The translations under genes and the position numbers were made by a program. Under the pieces are notes generated by a model. It saw nothing but the letters and a program-made list of their open reading frames with translations. It was not told the origin of the DNA and searched no databases. 64,000 nt of DNA from Treponema socranskii subsp. paredis ATCC 35535 (lineage in GTDB: Bacteria > Spirochaetota > Spirochaetia > Treponematales > Treponemataceae), in contig KE332515.1 of NCBI GenBank assembly GCA_000413015.1, positions 1,849,069-1,913,068 of the forward strand, written 5' to 3'. Positions 39,488-48,340 of this stretch are shown in pieces; position 1 is the stretch's first letter; every line of letters begins with the position of its first letter.

Positions 39488-39649
39488 ATATGCTCCGTTT
39501 AAGTATGCCCCATCCGAAAATTCGACGGATTTTAGGATACTCGAATTATCATAAAACATCGGCCGCCGCTTGTCAAATCAATTATTTTCAAATTATAAAA
39601 ATTATAAAAAATCGGAAAAACTTTTGCAGTAGTAAAAAAATTAAATATA

Positions 39650-39658
39650 TGCTATAAT
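39650..39658 (+). promoter_or_regulatory. Extended -10 promoter of the GGDEF gene
   Basis: TGCTATAAT (TGn plus TATAAT at 39653-39658), with no good -35. It gives a leader of about 150 nt to the ATG at 39813. I saw no riboswitch fold in that leader. The remainder of 39488-39812 contains only the fucU upstream region. Confidence 0.5.
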
Positions 39659-39812
39659 ATTTTCAACGGTTGATGCGGAATGTGTGCCGTTTTGTAAAGC
39701 GGACATACAGACGTAAAACTTTTTCGGAATATAGAGTTTACTTTAAAAATGCGCTGCACTTTCCTGTAAAAGTTTGTTCAAAATTTTACATTTAAGAAGA
39801 AGGAAGGATCGT

Positions 39813-40997
39813 ATGCCTCAAGCGATCAACAGCGTTCTTACCTACATGGTAGTTGATTTTCTTTCCATCGCTTTTTCCTTTTTAATAATTAAAAAACTGA
39901 CAACCGATATCGGCAGCGAACTTGAAATACGCATATTGAAAACTATGCTGCAGATATTTATAGCCTATTCTTTTATCGATGCGGCGTGGATTTTGGGCGA
40001 ATACGGTTATATGCCGTACTTTTTGCGTTTTGTAAACGGCGCCGTTTGCTTTTTGTCCGTTTTTTTAGTAGGCGTTCTCGGCTTTTTAACGCTCATCTAT
40101 ACGGAAATCAGATTAAAAACGCTGTTTGTAAAAAAACGCGAATTATGGATTATCGCTTCGGTTCCGCTCGTACTTTCTTTTTTTATGTGTATCTGCTCGT
40201 ATCGTACCGGATGGATTTTTTATATAACGAGCGACAACCGCTATGTGCGCGGACCCTATTATTGCTGGCAAATGACGATCGTACTTTTGTATTTTGCCTC
40301 TGCGGCTTTTCGGGCGTTGTGGTACGGATCGAAAGAACAAATGCCGATGCGGAAAAAAGCAACGTTCAGCCTCGCTTTTTCCATCATTGCCTCCGTTGCC
40401 GTCGGTTCGCTTCAGATTTTCGTTCCGGGTACGCCGCTTGTCGAAATGGCCATATTTTCAGGCTTTTTCATTACGTTTATTAATTTTCAGCAAGCGCAGA
40501 TTTTCAGCGATGCGCTGACCGAGCTGAACAACCGGCGCCGTGCCAATCAATATCTTGAAACAAAATTCAACAGTCCGCTTACCGAATGGCCTTTGTATTT
40601 ATTTATGTTCGATATCGATTTTTTTAAAGAGATAAACGATACCTACGGTCATATCGAAGGCGATAAAGTGTTACGCATCGTTGCGCAAGTGCTTCGGATA
40701 ATAAGCCAAAAATACAGCGCTTTTACCGCACGGTTCGGCGGCGATGAATTTTTATTGGTTGTGGAATCTCTTTATCTGCCGAATCCCGATGAATTGATAT
40801 ACGATTTTAATAAAACAATCGATGCGGAAGCGGCCGCACGCAGATTACCCTATATGATAAAACTGAGCATCGGTTATGCGAAAACCGACGGACAGGATAT
40901 GAGCGCCGTTGAACTTATTAAAAAAGCGGACGGTATGCTTTATAAAAACAAGGGACGTTCTCGCTCCGTACCCCCCCCCCCCGAAACCAGAATATGA
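39813..40997 (+). CDS. Membrane-bound diguanylate cyclase (GGDEF)
   Basis: 394 residues from MPQAINSVLTYM (ATG at 39813, AGGAAGG upstream). The N-terminal ~220 residues hold seven hydrophobic helices. The GGDEF domain follows: DALTELNNRRRANQYLE, FDIDFFKEINDTYGHIEGDKVL and RFGGDEFLLV, all catalytically complete, so it should make cyclic di-GMP. The RxxD inhibitory site upstream of GGDEF is not present. The gene ends in a 12-C tract (40971-40982) that encodes PPPP and then ETRI; slippage would change the tail. Confidence 0.88.
   Translation: MPQAINSVLTYMVVDFLSIAFSFLIIKKLTTDIGSELEIRILKTMLQIFIAYSFIDAAWILGEYGYMPYFLRFVNGAVCFLSVFLVGVLGFLTLIYTEIRLKTLFVKKRELWIIASVPLVLSFFMCICSYRTGWIFYITSDNRYVRGPYYCWQMTIVLLYFASAAFRALWYGSKEQMPMRKKATFSLAFSIIASVAVGSLQIFVPGTPLVEMAIFSGFFITFINFQQAQIFSDALTELNNRRRANQYLETKFNSPLTEWPLYLFMFDIDFFKEINDTYGHIEGDKVLRIVAQVLRIISQKYSAFTARFGGDEFLLVVESLYLPNPDELIYDFNKTIDAEAAARRLPYMIKLSIGYAKTDGQDMSAVELIKKADGMLYKNKGRSRSVPPPPETRI
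40971..40982 (+). repeat. Poly-C tract (12 C) at the 3' end of the GGDEF gene
   Basis: A run of 12 C inside the coding sequence. Loss or gain of a base gives tails PPPPKPEYDADRKQERKISDTVF or PPPPRNQNMMPIENRNGKF instead of PPPPETRI. Tracts of this length are prone to slippage and to sequencing error. Confidence 0.85.
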
Positions 40998-41181
40998 TGC
41001 CGATCGAAAACAGGAACGGAAAATTTCCGATACGGTTTTTCTGAAAGTGTGAATTTATTAATTAATAAATATATCCGGCTATGCGTCGGTTTGTAAAACG
41101 CCGGTGCAATCGGCGGATTTGCCGAAGTGTATCTGTATAAACGAAATTAATAATTATTAATCGTATAGCCTCGTGCGGTGT

Positions 41182-41889
41182 TTATACGTACAGCAAAAAG
41201 ATCGCGGGTATTTTATTGATTTCGGGAAGCGGCGACTTTTTCCATTCGGAAACGGACTTTGTGCGGATGTATTCTTCGCCGCACGTGATGCCCGCGGCTA
41301 TGCACAACTTCGTTTCGCCTTTGAGCGATGAGAGGAGCGATGAAAGAAGCTGCATATTGCGGTACGGCGCTTCGATAAAAATTTGCGTCTGCTTTTCTTT
41401 GCAGGCGCGGCTTTCAAGCTGTTTGATCCGCTGTACGCGTGCATCGGGTTTTGCGGGAAGATATCCGTTGAATGCGAAGTTTTGTCCGTTAAAACCGCTT
41501 GCCATAAGCGCCATGACGATCGAAGAGGGTCCTGCAAGCGGCGTAACGCGAAAACCTTTTTTATGAGCGAGCGCGACGATTGCGGCGCCCGGATCGGCAA
41601 CTGCGGGGCAGCCTGCTTCCGAGAGGACGCCTACGGCGGAGCCTCTTTCAAGCGGGGCGAGGAACGGCTCGATCTTTGTCAAATCGGTGTGTTCGTCGAG
41701 TACGAAAAATGTCAGTTCGTCTATATCGATCGTGCGGTCGATTTTTTTGAGAAAGCGCCGCGCGCTCCGCAGGTTTTCAATGATAAAATATTTTATCGCG
41801 GAGATAAGGCTCCGGTTATATTCCGGGATAACGCGCTCGGTATCGGTGTCACCGAGCGTCGTCGGAATAAGATATAACGCCGTTTCCAT
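41182..41889 (-). CDS. SAM-dependent methyltransferase, RsmI/tetrapyrrole methylase type
   Basis: 235 residues from METALYLIPTTLGDTD (ATG at 41889). The YLIPTTLGD N-terminus, VGVLSEAGCPAVADPGAAIVALAHKKGFRVTPLAGPSSIVMALMASG and FNGYLPAKP follow the RsmI pattern (16S rRNA C1402 2'-O-methylation) but the protein is shorter than RsmI (about 280) and lacks its C-terminal domain. It could methylate rRNA or another substrate. Last gene of the 45-41 kb operon, 20 nt after DUF763. Confidence 0.8.
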   Translation of the reverse strand: METALYLIPTTLGDTDTERVIPEYNRSLISAIKYFIIENLRSARRFLKKIDRTIDIDELTFFVLDEHTDLTKIEPFLAPLERGSAVGVLSEAGCPAVADPGAAIVALAHKKGFRVTPLAGPSSIVMALMASGFNGQNFAFNGYLPAKPDARVQRIKQLESRACKEKQTQIFIEAPYRNMQLLSSLLSSLKGETKLCIAAGITCGEEYIRTKSVSEWKKSPLPEINKIPAIFLLYV

Positions 41890-41908
41890 AACTGCAGTCC
41901 TCCGATTA

Positions 41909-43234
41909 TTATACTTGTCGGCCGTTCCACGATTTCGAATGCGCTTTTTCATACGCGACTGCTTTATCAAAGTCGGCTTCAGGCGAACAAAATCGTTCGA
42001 TCTGCAGCTGCGTCGCATACAGCCGTCGCAGGCATTCGGTTTTATCGGTGTCGCCGAGTTTCGATTTTTCGATACCGTCGCCGAGCACACGGATCGTTTC
42101 ATCGTAAATCCTGCACGGCACGGGAAAGGGATGCCCGTCTTTTCCTCCGTGTGCAAACGAAAATCGCGCGGGATCGGTAAAACGCGACGGCGTTCCGTAT
42201 ACGATTTCGCTTACGAGCGCAAGCGACTGCAGCGTGCGCGGTCCGAGACCGGGAGTGAGTAAAAGCGATTCGAAATCTTCCGGAGGACTTTCGTATGCGG
42301 CAGCGAGCACGGCTCCGAGCCTTTTTAAATCGATATCTTCGGCGCGTACGTCGTGATGCGTGCTCATCGTTATGGAGCGCGATGAGTGCGAAATGCGAGC
42401 CGTTTTTGCGACATCGTTCGAGTGCGAGGCGGGCGAGGGGCAAACGGTTTCCGCAGTTTTGTCCGTGCTTTCGGCGAGGTCGGGAAAAAGCTCAGGCTCT
42501 TTCGGCACGACGATTGCCGCAGAAGGCGATGCGATATGCGAGAGTTCACGCATGATACGGTCGGGATTTTCATGCGCGATTTCGACGATCATAGACCGCG
42601 TAGGCGCCGCAGCCCGATCGGTGAGATTTAAAATTGCACTTTGCTTTTCACCGACGACGCCCGTATGAGGTTCTTCGGTGAAAGAGCGCAGCTTCGGCGA
42701 ACACCAATGATATCGCCTCGCCGTGCGGGAAGCGGCATTCATGCCCTGCTGTACAACCGCCCAATCGCCTTCGTCGGTAACGATAAAATTATGCTGATAC
42801 AGCTGAAATCCGTCCTGGACGGCGTTGTTATCGACCTTTGCGCAAAGTTTGCTTGCGCGTACGAGCGAGGCACCGTCGAGTCCTGCAGCATCGGATAAAA
42901 ATAATAATTCGTTCGGTGTATTACGCGAATATTTTCCGCGCCCGCCGCATACGCAGATGCCTAGTTCCCGTCCTCGTTCGTTCAGTCCGCGTTTGAGCGC
43001 ATACATGACGCTCGTCGTGATGCCCGACGAATGCCAGTCCATGCCGAGTACCGCACCGAACGACTGAAACCACATCGGATCGCTCAATCGTACGAGTACT
43101 TCGCGCTTACCGTAATTTTGAATGATCGATTCGACGATCAGCGTTCCGAGATTTTTCATGCGCTCGGCGAGCCAAGGCGGAACCGTGCCCCGATGCAGCG
43201 GCAAATCCGCGCATCCCGTACGCCGTGCCCTCAA
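41909..43234 (-). CDS. DUF763 family protein
   Basis: 441 residues starting with the family N-terminus RTGCADLPLHRGTVPPWLAERMKNLG, followed by PMWFQSFGAVLGMDWHSSGITTSVMYALKRGLN. Translation begins at TTG 43234 (GGAG 6 nt upstream), overlapping the TetR stop in TTGA. The middle, around residues 250-290 (VPKEPELFPDLAESTDKTAETVCPSPASHSN), is low-complexity and may be a linker insertion. DUF763 has a possible helix-hairpin-helix (LLLTPGLGPRTLQSLAL) near residue 345, suggesting DNA or RNA binding. Function is unknown. Confidence 0.85.
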   Translation of the reverse strand: MRARRTGCADLPLHRGTVPPWLAERMKNLGTLIVESIIQNYGKREVLVRLSDPMWFQSFGAVLGMDWHSSGITTSVMYALKRGLNERGRELGICVCGGRGKYSRNTPNELLFLSDAAGLDGASLVRASKLCAKVDNNAVQDGFQLYQHNFIVTDEGDWAVVQQGMNAASRTARRYHWCSPKLRSFTEEPHTGVVGEKQSAILNLTDRAAAPTRSMIVEIAHENPDRIMRELSHIASPSAAIVVPKEPELFPDLAESTDKTAETVCPSPASHSNDVAKTARISHSSRSITMSTHHDVRAEDIDLKRLGAVLAAAYESPPEDFESLLLTPGLGPRTLQSLALVSEIVYGTPSRFTDPARFSFAHGGKDGHPFPVPCRIYDETIRVLGDGIEKSKLGDTDKTECLRRLYATQLQIERFCSPEADFDKAVAYEKAHSKSWNGRQV

Positions 43235-43839
43235 GCGCGGCTCCGCTTTGCGATGATGCCGTCAACGGCGAAGTTGAGTATGTCGCGTATGTCGTCGATG
43301 TTTTCCTGTGCGAGGACGGCGAGGCGAAAAATCGCGGATTCGATCAATCCGTAAAACATATCGTTTACGACTTTGACGTTTATCTTTTTAAACTCGCCCG
43401 ATTTTGCACCGCGGATGAGCAGCGTCGTCATGATGTGCCGCAGTTTGATGACGCGCCGCATGACGCGCTTCCGCGGATCGACGCCCGATTTTTGAAGCTG
43501 TATCAAATACAGGAGCAAAACGCTGAACAGTTTTTTGTTTTCACCGATCGCATCGACGATACTCATCAGCATTTTTCGAAAACATTTTTCCGTGTTGAAA
43601 GATGTATTGTTGACGATCTGCATGATCGTTGTTTCGATTCCCGATACGAGCTGCTTGATGCTCCATAAAAAAATCTCGCGTTTGTTTTTAAAATAAATAT
43701 ACAGCGTCGTCCGCGTAATGCCGCAGCGGTCGGCGATCTTTTGAAACGTGACATCTTCGTAGCCTTCTTCGACGAAAACGTCGAGCGCTTTTTCGAGTAT
43801 TTTATGTCTGCGTTTGTCGTGTTCGACGATGATCGCCAT
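43231..43839 (-). CDS. TetR-family transcriptional regulator
   Basis: 202 residues. The N-terminal HTH is ILEKALDVFVEEGYEDVTFQKIADRCGITRTTLYIYFKNKREIF. The ligand domain is helical with no obvious relatives. It starts 15 nt after the RNA methyltransferase stop and its own stop overlaps the DUF763 start, so it is inside an RNA-modification-like operon, which is unusual for a TetR protein. It may control the operon it sits in. Confidence 0.9.
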   Translation of the reverse strand: MAIIVEHDKRRHKILEKALDVFVEEGYEDVTFQKIADRCGITRTTLYIYFKNKREIFLWSIKQLVSGIETTIMQIVNNTSFNTEKCFRKMLMSIVDAIGENKKLFSVLLLYLIQLQKSGVDPRKRVMRRVIKLRHIMTTLLIRGAKSGEFKKINVKVVNDMFYGLIESAIFRLAVLAQENIDDIRDILNFAVDGIIAKRSRA

Positions 43840-43853
43840 GGAATGCCGTCCTC

Positions 43854-45035
43854 CTACGCTTTTTCTTTTTTGCCGGAAGATATCGAGTACATGTAAAAAT
43901 GCGTATCGAGATTTCCGGCTTTAAAACTTTTCAGTTTGTCCGCATAACGGCCCGAGCATTTTTGAAACTGTTTGCTTGCGGTGATGACGCCTATTTGCCA
44001 ATTCGGAAAATTCGTCCACAGCGCGCCCATCTTTTTATAAAGCGCTTCCGCTTCCGCTTCGTCTCCGAGCCGCTCGCCGTACGGAGGATTGCACAGCAAA
44101 AGCCCCTCATCGTACGGAGCCGCCAAATCGATAAAATCAGACTGTATGAAATCGGGGCGAGGAATACGGTTGTCTTTTCCGATGGACTGCAAAGCGCGGC
44201 CTGCCGCAACGCATGCGTGTTCGGCGTTCGCCTTTGCACGGTTTACCGCCTCTGCGTCGATATCGCTTCCGGTAACGCGCACTTCGACATCCGTCCGAAT
44301 TCGTTCCGCTTCCTGCGCACGGATTTCGTCCGCGCGTTTTTTATTAAAAACGGCAAGATGTTCGAGCGCAAAGCTCCTGCCTGTCCCCGGCGCGATATCG
44401 TGCGCAAAAAGCATCGCTTCGATCGCGATCGTACCCGAACCGCAAAAGGGATCGTGCAGCGGCGTTCTTCTGCGCCACAGCATTTCCTGCAGCAGCACCG
44501 CGGCAACCGTTTCGCGAAGCGGCGCCGTCCCTCCTCCCGTGCGGTAACCGCGTTTGTACAGCGGCTCTCCCGAAAGATCGAGCAGGACGTTTACCTTATC
44601 GTTGTCGATATATACGCGCACATCAGCCGTTTCTCCCGATTCGGGAAGCGACCTCATGCGCCACTTGTCGCCGAGTTTTTTGTAGATCGCTTTTTGCACC
44701 ATGCTTTGGACCGTGTGTTCCGAATTCAATTTTGAGTGATGCGAGCGCACTTTGTCCACGACGACGCGCACGTCTTTTTTTAATAAATCCTGCCAGTCGG
44801 CCGCATAGGTGCCGGCAAAAAGCGAATCGAAATCGGCCGCCTGAAAAGAAGCCGCCTGTAAATATACGCGGTCGGCCGTGCGGAGGCAGAGGTTCGCACG
44901 GAAAAGCGCATCATCGTCGCCGGTAAAAAAAACCCGTCCGGGCGCGTTTCCCGCAAGCTTGTAGCCGAGATGTTTGATTTCATTGCCGAGTATTTTATCC
45001 GCGCCGACGGCGCAGAGCGCAACGAGGGTATTCAT
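43854..45035 (-). CDS. THUMP-domain 23S rRNA methyltransferase (RlmL/YpsC type)
   Basis: 393 residues. N-terminal THUMP and ferredoxin-like part (about 1-160) with KDVRVVVDKVRSHHSKLNSEHTVQ, then the Rossmann methyltransferase: LHDPFCGSGTIAIEAMLFA (SAM loop), VTGSDIDAEAVNRAKANAEHA and the catalytic LLLCNPPYGERLGDE, which is the N6-adenine or N2-guanine methylase motif. It methylates an exocyclic amine on rRNA, by homology G2445 (RlmL). First gene of a four-gene operon. Confidence 0.9.
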   Translation of the reverse strand: MNTLVALCAVGADKILGNEIKHLGYKLAGNAPGRVFFTGDDDALFRANLCLRTADRVYLQAASFQAADFDSLFAGTYAADWQDLLKKDVRVVVDKVRSHHSKLNSEHTVQSMVQKAIYKKLGDKWRMRSLPESGETADVRVYIDNDKVNVLLDLSGEPLYKRGYRTGGGTAPLRETVAAVLLQEMLWRRRTPLHDPFCGSGTIAIEAMLFAHDIAPGTGRSFALEHLAVFNKKRADEIRAQEAERIRTDVEVRVTGSDIDAEAVNRAKANAEHACVAAGRALQSIGKDNRIPRPDFIQSDFIDLAAPYDEGLLLCNPPYGERLGDEAEAEALYKKMGALWTNFPNWQIGVITASKQFQKCSGRYADKLKSFKAGNLDTHFYMYSISSGKKEKA

Positions 45036-45356
45036 ACGGATTTAAAAATAACATTTTTACGGATTTTGTGCAATTGTCGTGTTTTGCACTTTTGCACGCC
45101 GAAAGCGCCGCCGACGGAAATTTTTTAATAATTATTAATTATTAATTTTTTCAGGACGAAACGGATCGGAAGAACCCGCCTTCCGCACTTCGGTAACCCT
45201 CATCCGCGCCCCGGCGCGGACGCTGCGCGGTGCTCCGCGCGGGCGTAAGCTTTCCGTAAACCCGAGCGATATTGCGAGTTGCGTAAAGCGTTGTCGTTTT
45301 TACTTTATCTGTGCGGTTTTCGTAAGTGCGTGCGCCGTTACAGCTTATGTTATCCG
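45036..45356. other. Intergenic region with GC-rich and AT-rich repeats
   Basis: Holds AATAATTATTAATTATTAAT (45126-45145), then TCCGCGCC/GGCGCGGA and GCGCGG/CCGCGC hairpins around 45207-45240. No coding sequence is credible here. It probably includes the upstream region of the RNA methyltransferase gene and the 3' flank of patatin. Confidence 0.5.
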
Positions 45357-46208
45357 TTATCGCTTTTCGAAAAAGTTCCGAATCTCATCGAGCCGATCGA
45401 GCGCGTCTTTTCGTCCGATGTCGTACAGCGCTTTGATTTTTGCGGCATCTTTTTCCGTACGCCCGACACCCGCGGTGTGCTTCGGACGGATGAGCAAAAG
45501 CGACCTCGCTTCCGCCCTTCGTTCGATATCCGCGACTTCCTCGTTGTATACGATATGGCGCATTTCCATCGCACGGATGAGCGCGGGATATTTCCGCATT
45601 GCAATACGCAGCGCGGGAAGCAGCGGATTTTTTCCTTTACGGTATCCTTCAGGCTGCGTCAAAATGACGATGTTTCGCGTATAGCCGAGCCGTTCGAAAG
45701 CGCGGAGCGGGATCGAATCGGCGATGCCTCCGTCGAGCATTTTACGACCGTCCGCGCATACGATGTTCGAAGCGAGCGGCATGGACGCCGAAGCCTGCAG
45801 CCATTTCATTTCATCGCCGCGGAGCGTTTTACACCGATGGTAAACGGGCTCACCCGTTTCGACGTCGGTACAGGTTACATAAAACTCGACCGGAGAAGAT
45901 TCGAGCGCGTCGTTGTCGTAGGGATCGAGTTTTTCCGGCAATTCGCGCCAGCAAAAATCCGCGTTGAATAAATCGCCCGTCCTAAGCCATGAGCGGAAAC
46001 TCATATAGCGTTTGTCGCCGCAGTATTTCATCATGTAGCGGACGGAACGTCCGATTTGGTGCGACGCATAACTTGCTCCGTGAACGGCTCCCGCCGACAC
46101 GCCGAGCACACCGTCGGCTTCGATGCCGTTTTCGCAGAACACGTCGAGTATGCCCGCCGCATAGATGCCGCGGTGTCCTCCGCCTTCGATTACGATCCCC
46201 GTTTTCAT
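45357..46208 (-). CDS. Patatin-like phospholipase
   Basis: 283 residues from MKTGIVIEGGGHRG (ATG at 46208; an ATG three codons upstream has its ribosome site too close). The oxyanion loop GGGHRG, nucleophile elbow GVSAG and the DGGIADS catalytic aspartate give the Ser-Asp dyad of bacterial patatins (YjjU-like). It would hydrolyse acyl ester bonds of membrane lipids in the cytosol. No neighbours suggest a specific role. Confidence 0.9.
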   Translation of the reverse strand: MKTGIVIEGGGHRGIYAAGILDVFCENGIEADGVLGVSAGAVHGASYASHQIGRSVRYMMKYCGDKRYMSFRSWLRTGDLFNADFCWRELPEKLDPYDNDALESSPVEFYVTCTDVETGEPVYHRCKTLRGDEMKWLQASASMPLASNIVCADGRKMLDGGIADSIPLRAFERLGYTRNIVILTQPEGYRKGKNPLLPALRIAMRKYPALIRAMEMRHIVYNEEVADIERRAEARSLLLIRPKHTAGVGRTEKDAAKIKALYDIGRKDALDRLDEIRNFFEKR

Positions 46209-46331
46209 CTTTTCCATCCTTTCTTTTCGCCGCCAACCGAACGGCGAGGTTGCGAGGCAAACTCGGTAGTGAGCGCAGCGAACGAAGTTCTCGTCGTTAT
46301 CAACTTATACTTTCCAAACCCGATATTCGGC

Positions 46332-47171
46332 CTATTTAATCAGTTTCCATTTGCCGTCGATCAGCAATTCGTGCGGCTTGAAATTCGATTTGTACACCAT
46401 CGACTTGCAGTCTTTAAGCCAATAGCCGAGATAGTACCGCTGCAGATGAAATGTTCGGCACAATTCGATTTCCTTCAATATGCTGTACGTGCCGATGCTT
46501 CTCTTTTTCGTTTCGTCCGACGTGTCGTAGTAAAAATAATTCGACGACAGGCTCGCTTCCCCCGTATCGATGATGCCGACGCCGACGAGCTTACCGCCGC
46601 ATCTGTAATCCATATTTATCGTACCGGAATAAAACGATTCGTACTTGCCGCCCTCCGCCGTGCGGCAAATGCCGTTCATATCGATAAGCGTTTTTTCCGC
46701 TTCGTCAAAACTTTTTTCAGAGGCGGGATTGTGCCGCTTGTCATAGGTGCGGAAGAGCGCAATTTTTTCGCCGGTGATGAATTCGTCCGCTTTCGTCGTG
46801 ATCGTTACGCTAAGATCGCGGTTCTTTTCAAGTACGCGCCGCTGCGACTTCGACGGCTCGAACGCGTCCGGTGAAATCCTGATCGGAATACACGCTTTGC
46901 AGTCGGGACAGTCGGCGCGGTATACATAATTTCCCGCCCGGCGGAAACCTTCGTCGAGCATGATGTCGAATAAAATTTGCTGATAGAGTGCGGGATCGCT
47001 TTCGGTGCGCACAGGCTCTTCACCGTGCGTCAGCATAGCGGACGCTTCGTTCACTGACGGAATACGGTAAATCGTTTCGTACGACGTGCGGCCTTCAAAA
47101 TAACCGCAGCTGCCGGCATACAGATTGTTAAAAGCATCGCCCACTTCGTCGGATCGGATATCGCCGGCCAT
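46332..47171 (-). CDS. bpt: Aspartate/glutamate leucyltransferase (Bpt)
   Basis: 279 residues from MAGDIRSDEV (ATG at 47171, 2 nt after the argC stop). Family marks are CGYFEGRTSYETIYRIP with the N-terminal cysteines, AGNYVYRADCPDCKACIPIRI, YDKRHNPASEKSF, and LGYWLKDCKSMVYKSNFKPHELL. It transfers leucine or arginine from aminoacyl-tRNA to N-terminal Asp/Glu, feeding the ClpAP/ClpS N-end-rule pathway. It is the second gene of an argC-bpt unit. Confidence 0.92.
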   Translation of the reverse strand: MAGDIRSDEVGDAFNNLYAGSCGYFEGRTSYETIYRIPSVNEASAMLTHGEEPVRTESDPALYQQILFDIMLDEGFRRAGNYVYRADCPDCKACIPIRISPDAFEPSKSQRRVLEKNRDLSVTITTKADEFITGEKIALFRTYDKRHNPASEKSFDEAEKTLIDMNGICRTAEGGKYESFYSGTINMDYRCGGKLVGVGIIDTGEASLSSNYFYYDTSDETKKRSIGTYSILKEIELCRTFHLQRYYLGYWLKDCKSMVYKSNFKPHELLIDGKWKLIK

Positions 47172-47173
47172 CG

Positions 47174-48112
47174 TTACAGTCCCGTACCCTCGTCGATCCC
47201 CATCATGATATTCATGCACTGCACCGCAGCTCCCGACGCTCCTTTGCCGAGATTGTCGAAGCGTGCGGAGATTACGATGCGCTCGTCGTTTCCGTACACG
47301 AATATCTGCATATCGTTCGTTCCCGAGAGCGTATTTGCCGCGATAAATCCGCCGTCGATCGTATCTTGCAGTTTCATAACTTTAATAAATTTGGAACCCG
47401 CATAGCACGATGCAAAAATCTCCCGCACGTCAAGGACGGAAACTTTTTTTGCAAGCAGCCGCACGTGCAGAGGCACGGTAACCGTCATACCCGAAAAATA
47501 ATCGCATATATACGGAGTAAAGGCGGGCGGAAAATCCAAACCGCTTATCTTTTGCATTTCCGGCAAATGCTTGTGATGCTGCGTGAGCGCGTAGAGGCGC
47601 GGGGAGGCGAGTTCTTCGGGGCGGTTTTCCGATTCGTACTCGGCGATCGCTTTTTTGCCCGCGCCGCTGTAGCCTGAAACCGCGTGGCATACGACGGGAT
47701 AATCGCGCGGCAAAACGCCCGATGTCGTAAGCGGAAAGCAGATCGCGTTAAAGCCGCTCGCATAGCAGCCGGGAACTGCGACCCGTTTCGATCTTTCGAT
47801 GCGGTGCCTGAAATCGCTTGAAAGTTCGGGAAAGCCGTAATCCCAGCCGGGGGCCGTACGGTGCGCAGTCGACGCGTCGATGATGCGTACGGCGGGATTC
47901 GTGCACAGCTCTGCGGCTTCGACGGCGGCGGCGTCGGGGAGACATAAAAACGTAAAGTCGGAATTATTAATTAATTTTTTTCGTTCGTCCGCGTCTTTTC
48001 TTTTGTCGTCGTCTATGCGCAGCATTTCGATATCGCTTCGCTTGGCAAAGCGCTCGTATATCTTTAAGCCCGTCGTACCTTCTTGCCCGTCAATAAAAAC
48101 TCTGTATGCCAT
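47174..48112 (-). CDS. argC: N-acetyl-gamma-glutamyl-phosphate reductase, type 2
   Basis: 312 residues from MAYRVFIDGQEGTTG (ATG at 48112), the short type 2 ArgC. PGCYASGFNAICFPL carries the catalytic cysteine and HHKHLPEM an active-site histidine. It reduces N-acetyl-glutamyl phosphate to the semialdehyde in arginine synthesis, in the cytosol with NADPH. No other arg gene is in the window, so the pathway is scattered. Expected to be leaderless because the -10 ends 6 nt before its ATG. bpt follows 2 nt after. Confidence 0.9.
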   Translation of the reverse strand: MAYRVFIDGQEGTTGLKIYERFAKRSDIEMLRIDDDKRKDADERKKLINNSDFTFLCLPDAAAVEAAELCTNPAVRIIDASTAHRTAPGWDYGFPELSSDFRHRIERSKRVAVPGCYASGFNAICFPLTTSGVLPRDYPVVCHAVSGYSGAGKKAIAEYESENRPEELASPRLYALTQHHKHLPEMQKISGLDFPPAFTPYICDYFSGMTVTVPLHVRLLAKKVSVLDVREIFASCYAGSKFIKVMKLQDTIDGGFIAANTLSGTNDMQIFVYGNDERIVISARFDNLGKGASGAAVQCMNIMMGIDEGTGL

Positions 48113-48118
48113 ACGTCT

Positions 48119-48147
48119 ACTATAGTGCACCGAAAAAAAGAGTGCAA
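48119..48147 (-). promoter_or_regulatory. argC promoter placing the start at the ATG
   Basis: On the minus strand TTGCAC (48147-48142), 17-nt spacer, TATAGT (48124-48119), then 6 nt to the ATG at 48112. No ribosome binding site is present. Confidence 0.65.
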
Positions 48148-48164
48148 TCACGATGGACGGCAGT

Positions 48165-48300
48165 ACAAATATTCTTTTACGGGTATTGCGCCTCGCTTCG
48201 CTCGGCGCCGGGCTTTGCGGGGTTCCGCGCACAAGCGCTCCATTCCCTCGTTCGCACAGCTCGCTCGGGAAAGGCTTCGCCTCCCCTCCAATCCCTAACA
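48165..48300. other. GC-rich intergenic stretch between argC promoter and alkD
   Basis: Runs of GCCTCGCTTCGCTCGGCG, GGGCTTTGCGGGG and CACAGCTCGCTCGGGAAAGG type resemble the GC-rich intergenic repeats seen elsewhere in the window. No gene seen. Confidence 0.4.
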
Positions 48301-48340
48301 CAAAAGAGAAAACCATAATCTGCGGCTTATCGAAATACGT

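Noticed and set aside
39659-39812. A cyclic-di-GMP riboswitch in the leader of the GGDEF gene
   Set aside because: The leader is long enough, but I could not find the conserved helix and tetraloop receptor elements of GEMM riboswitches.
41890-42156. An 89-residue N-terminal extension of the RsmI-like methyltransferase
   Set aside because: It overlaps DUF763 and has no resemblance to the family N-terminus, which begins at METALYLIPTTLGD.
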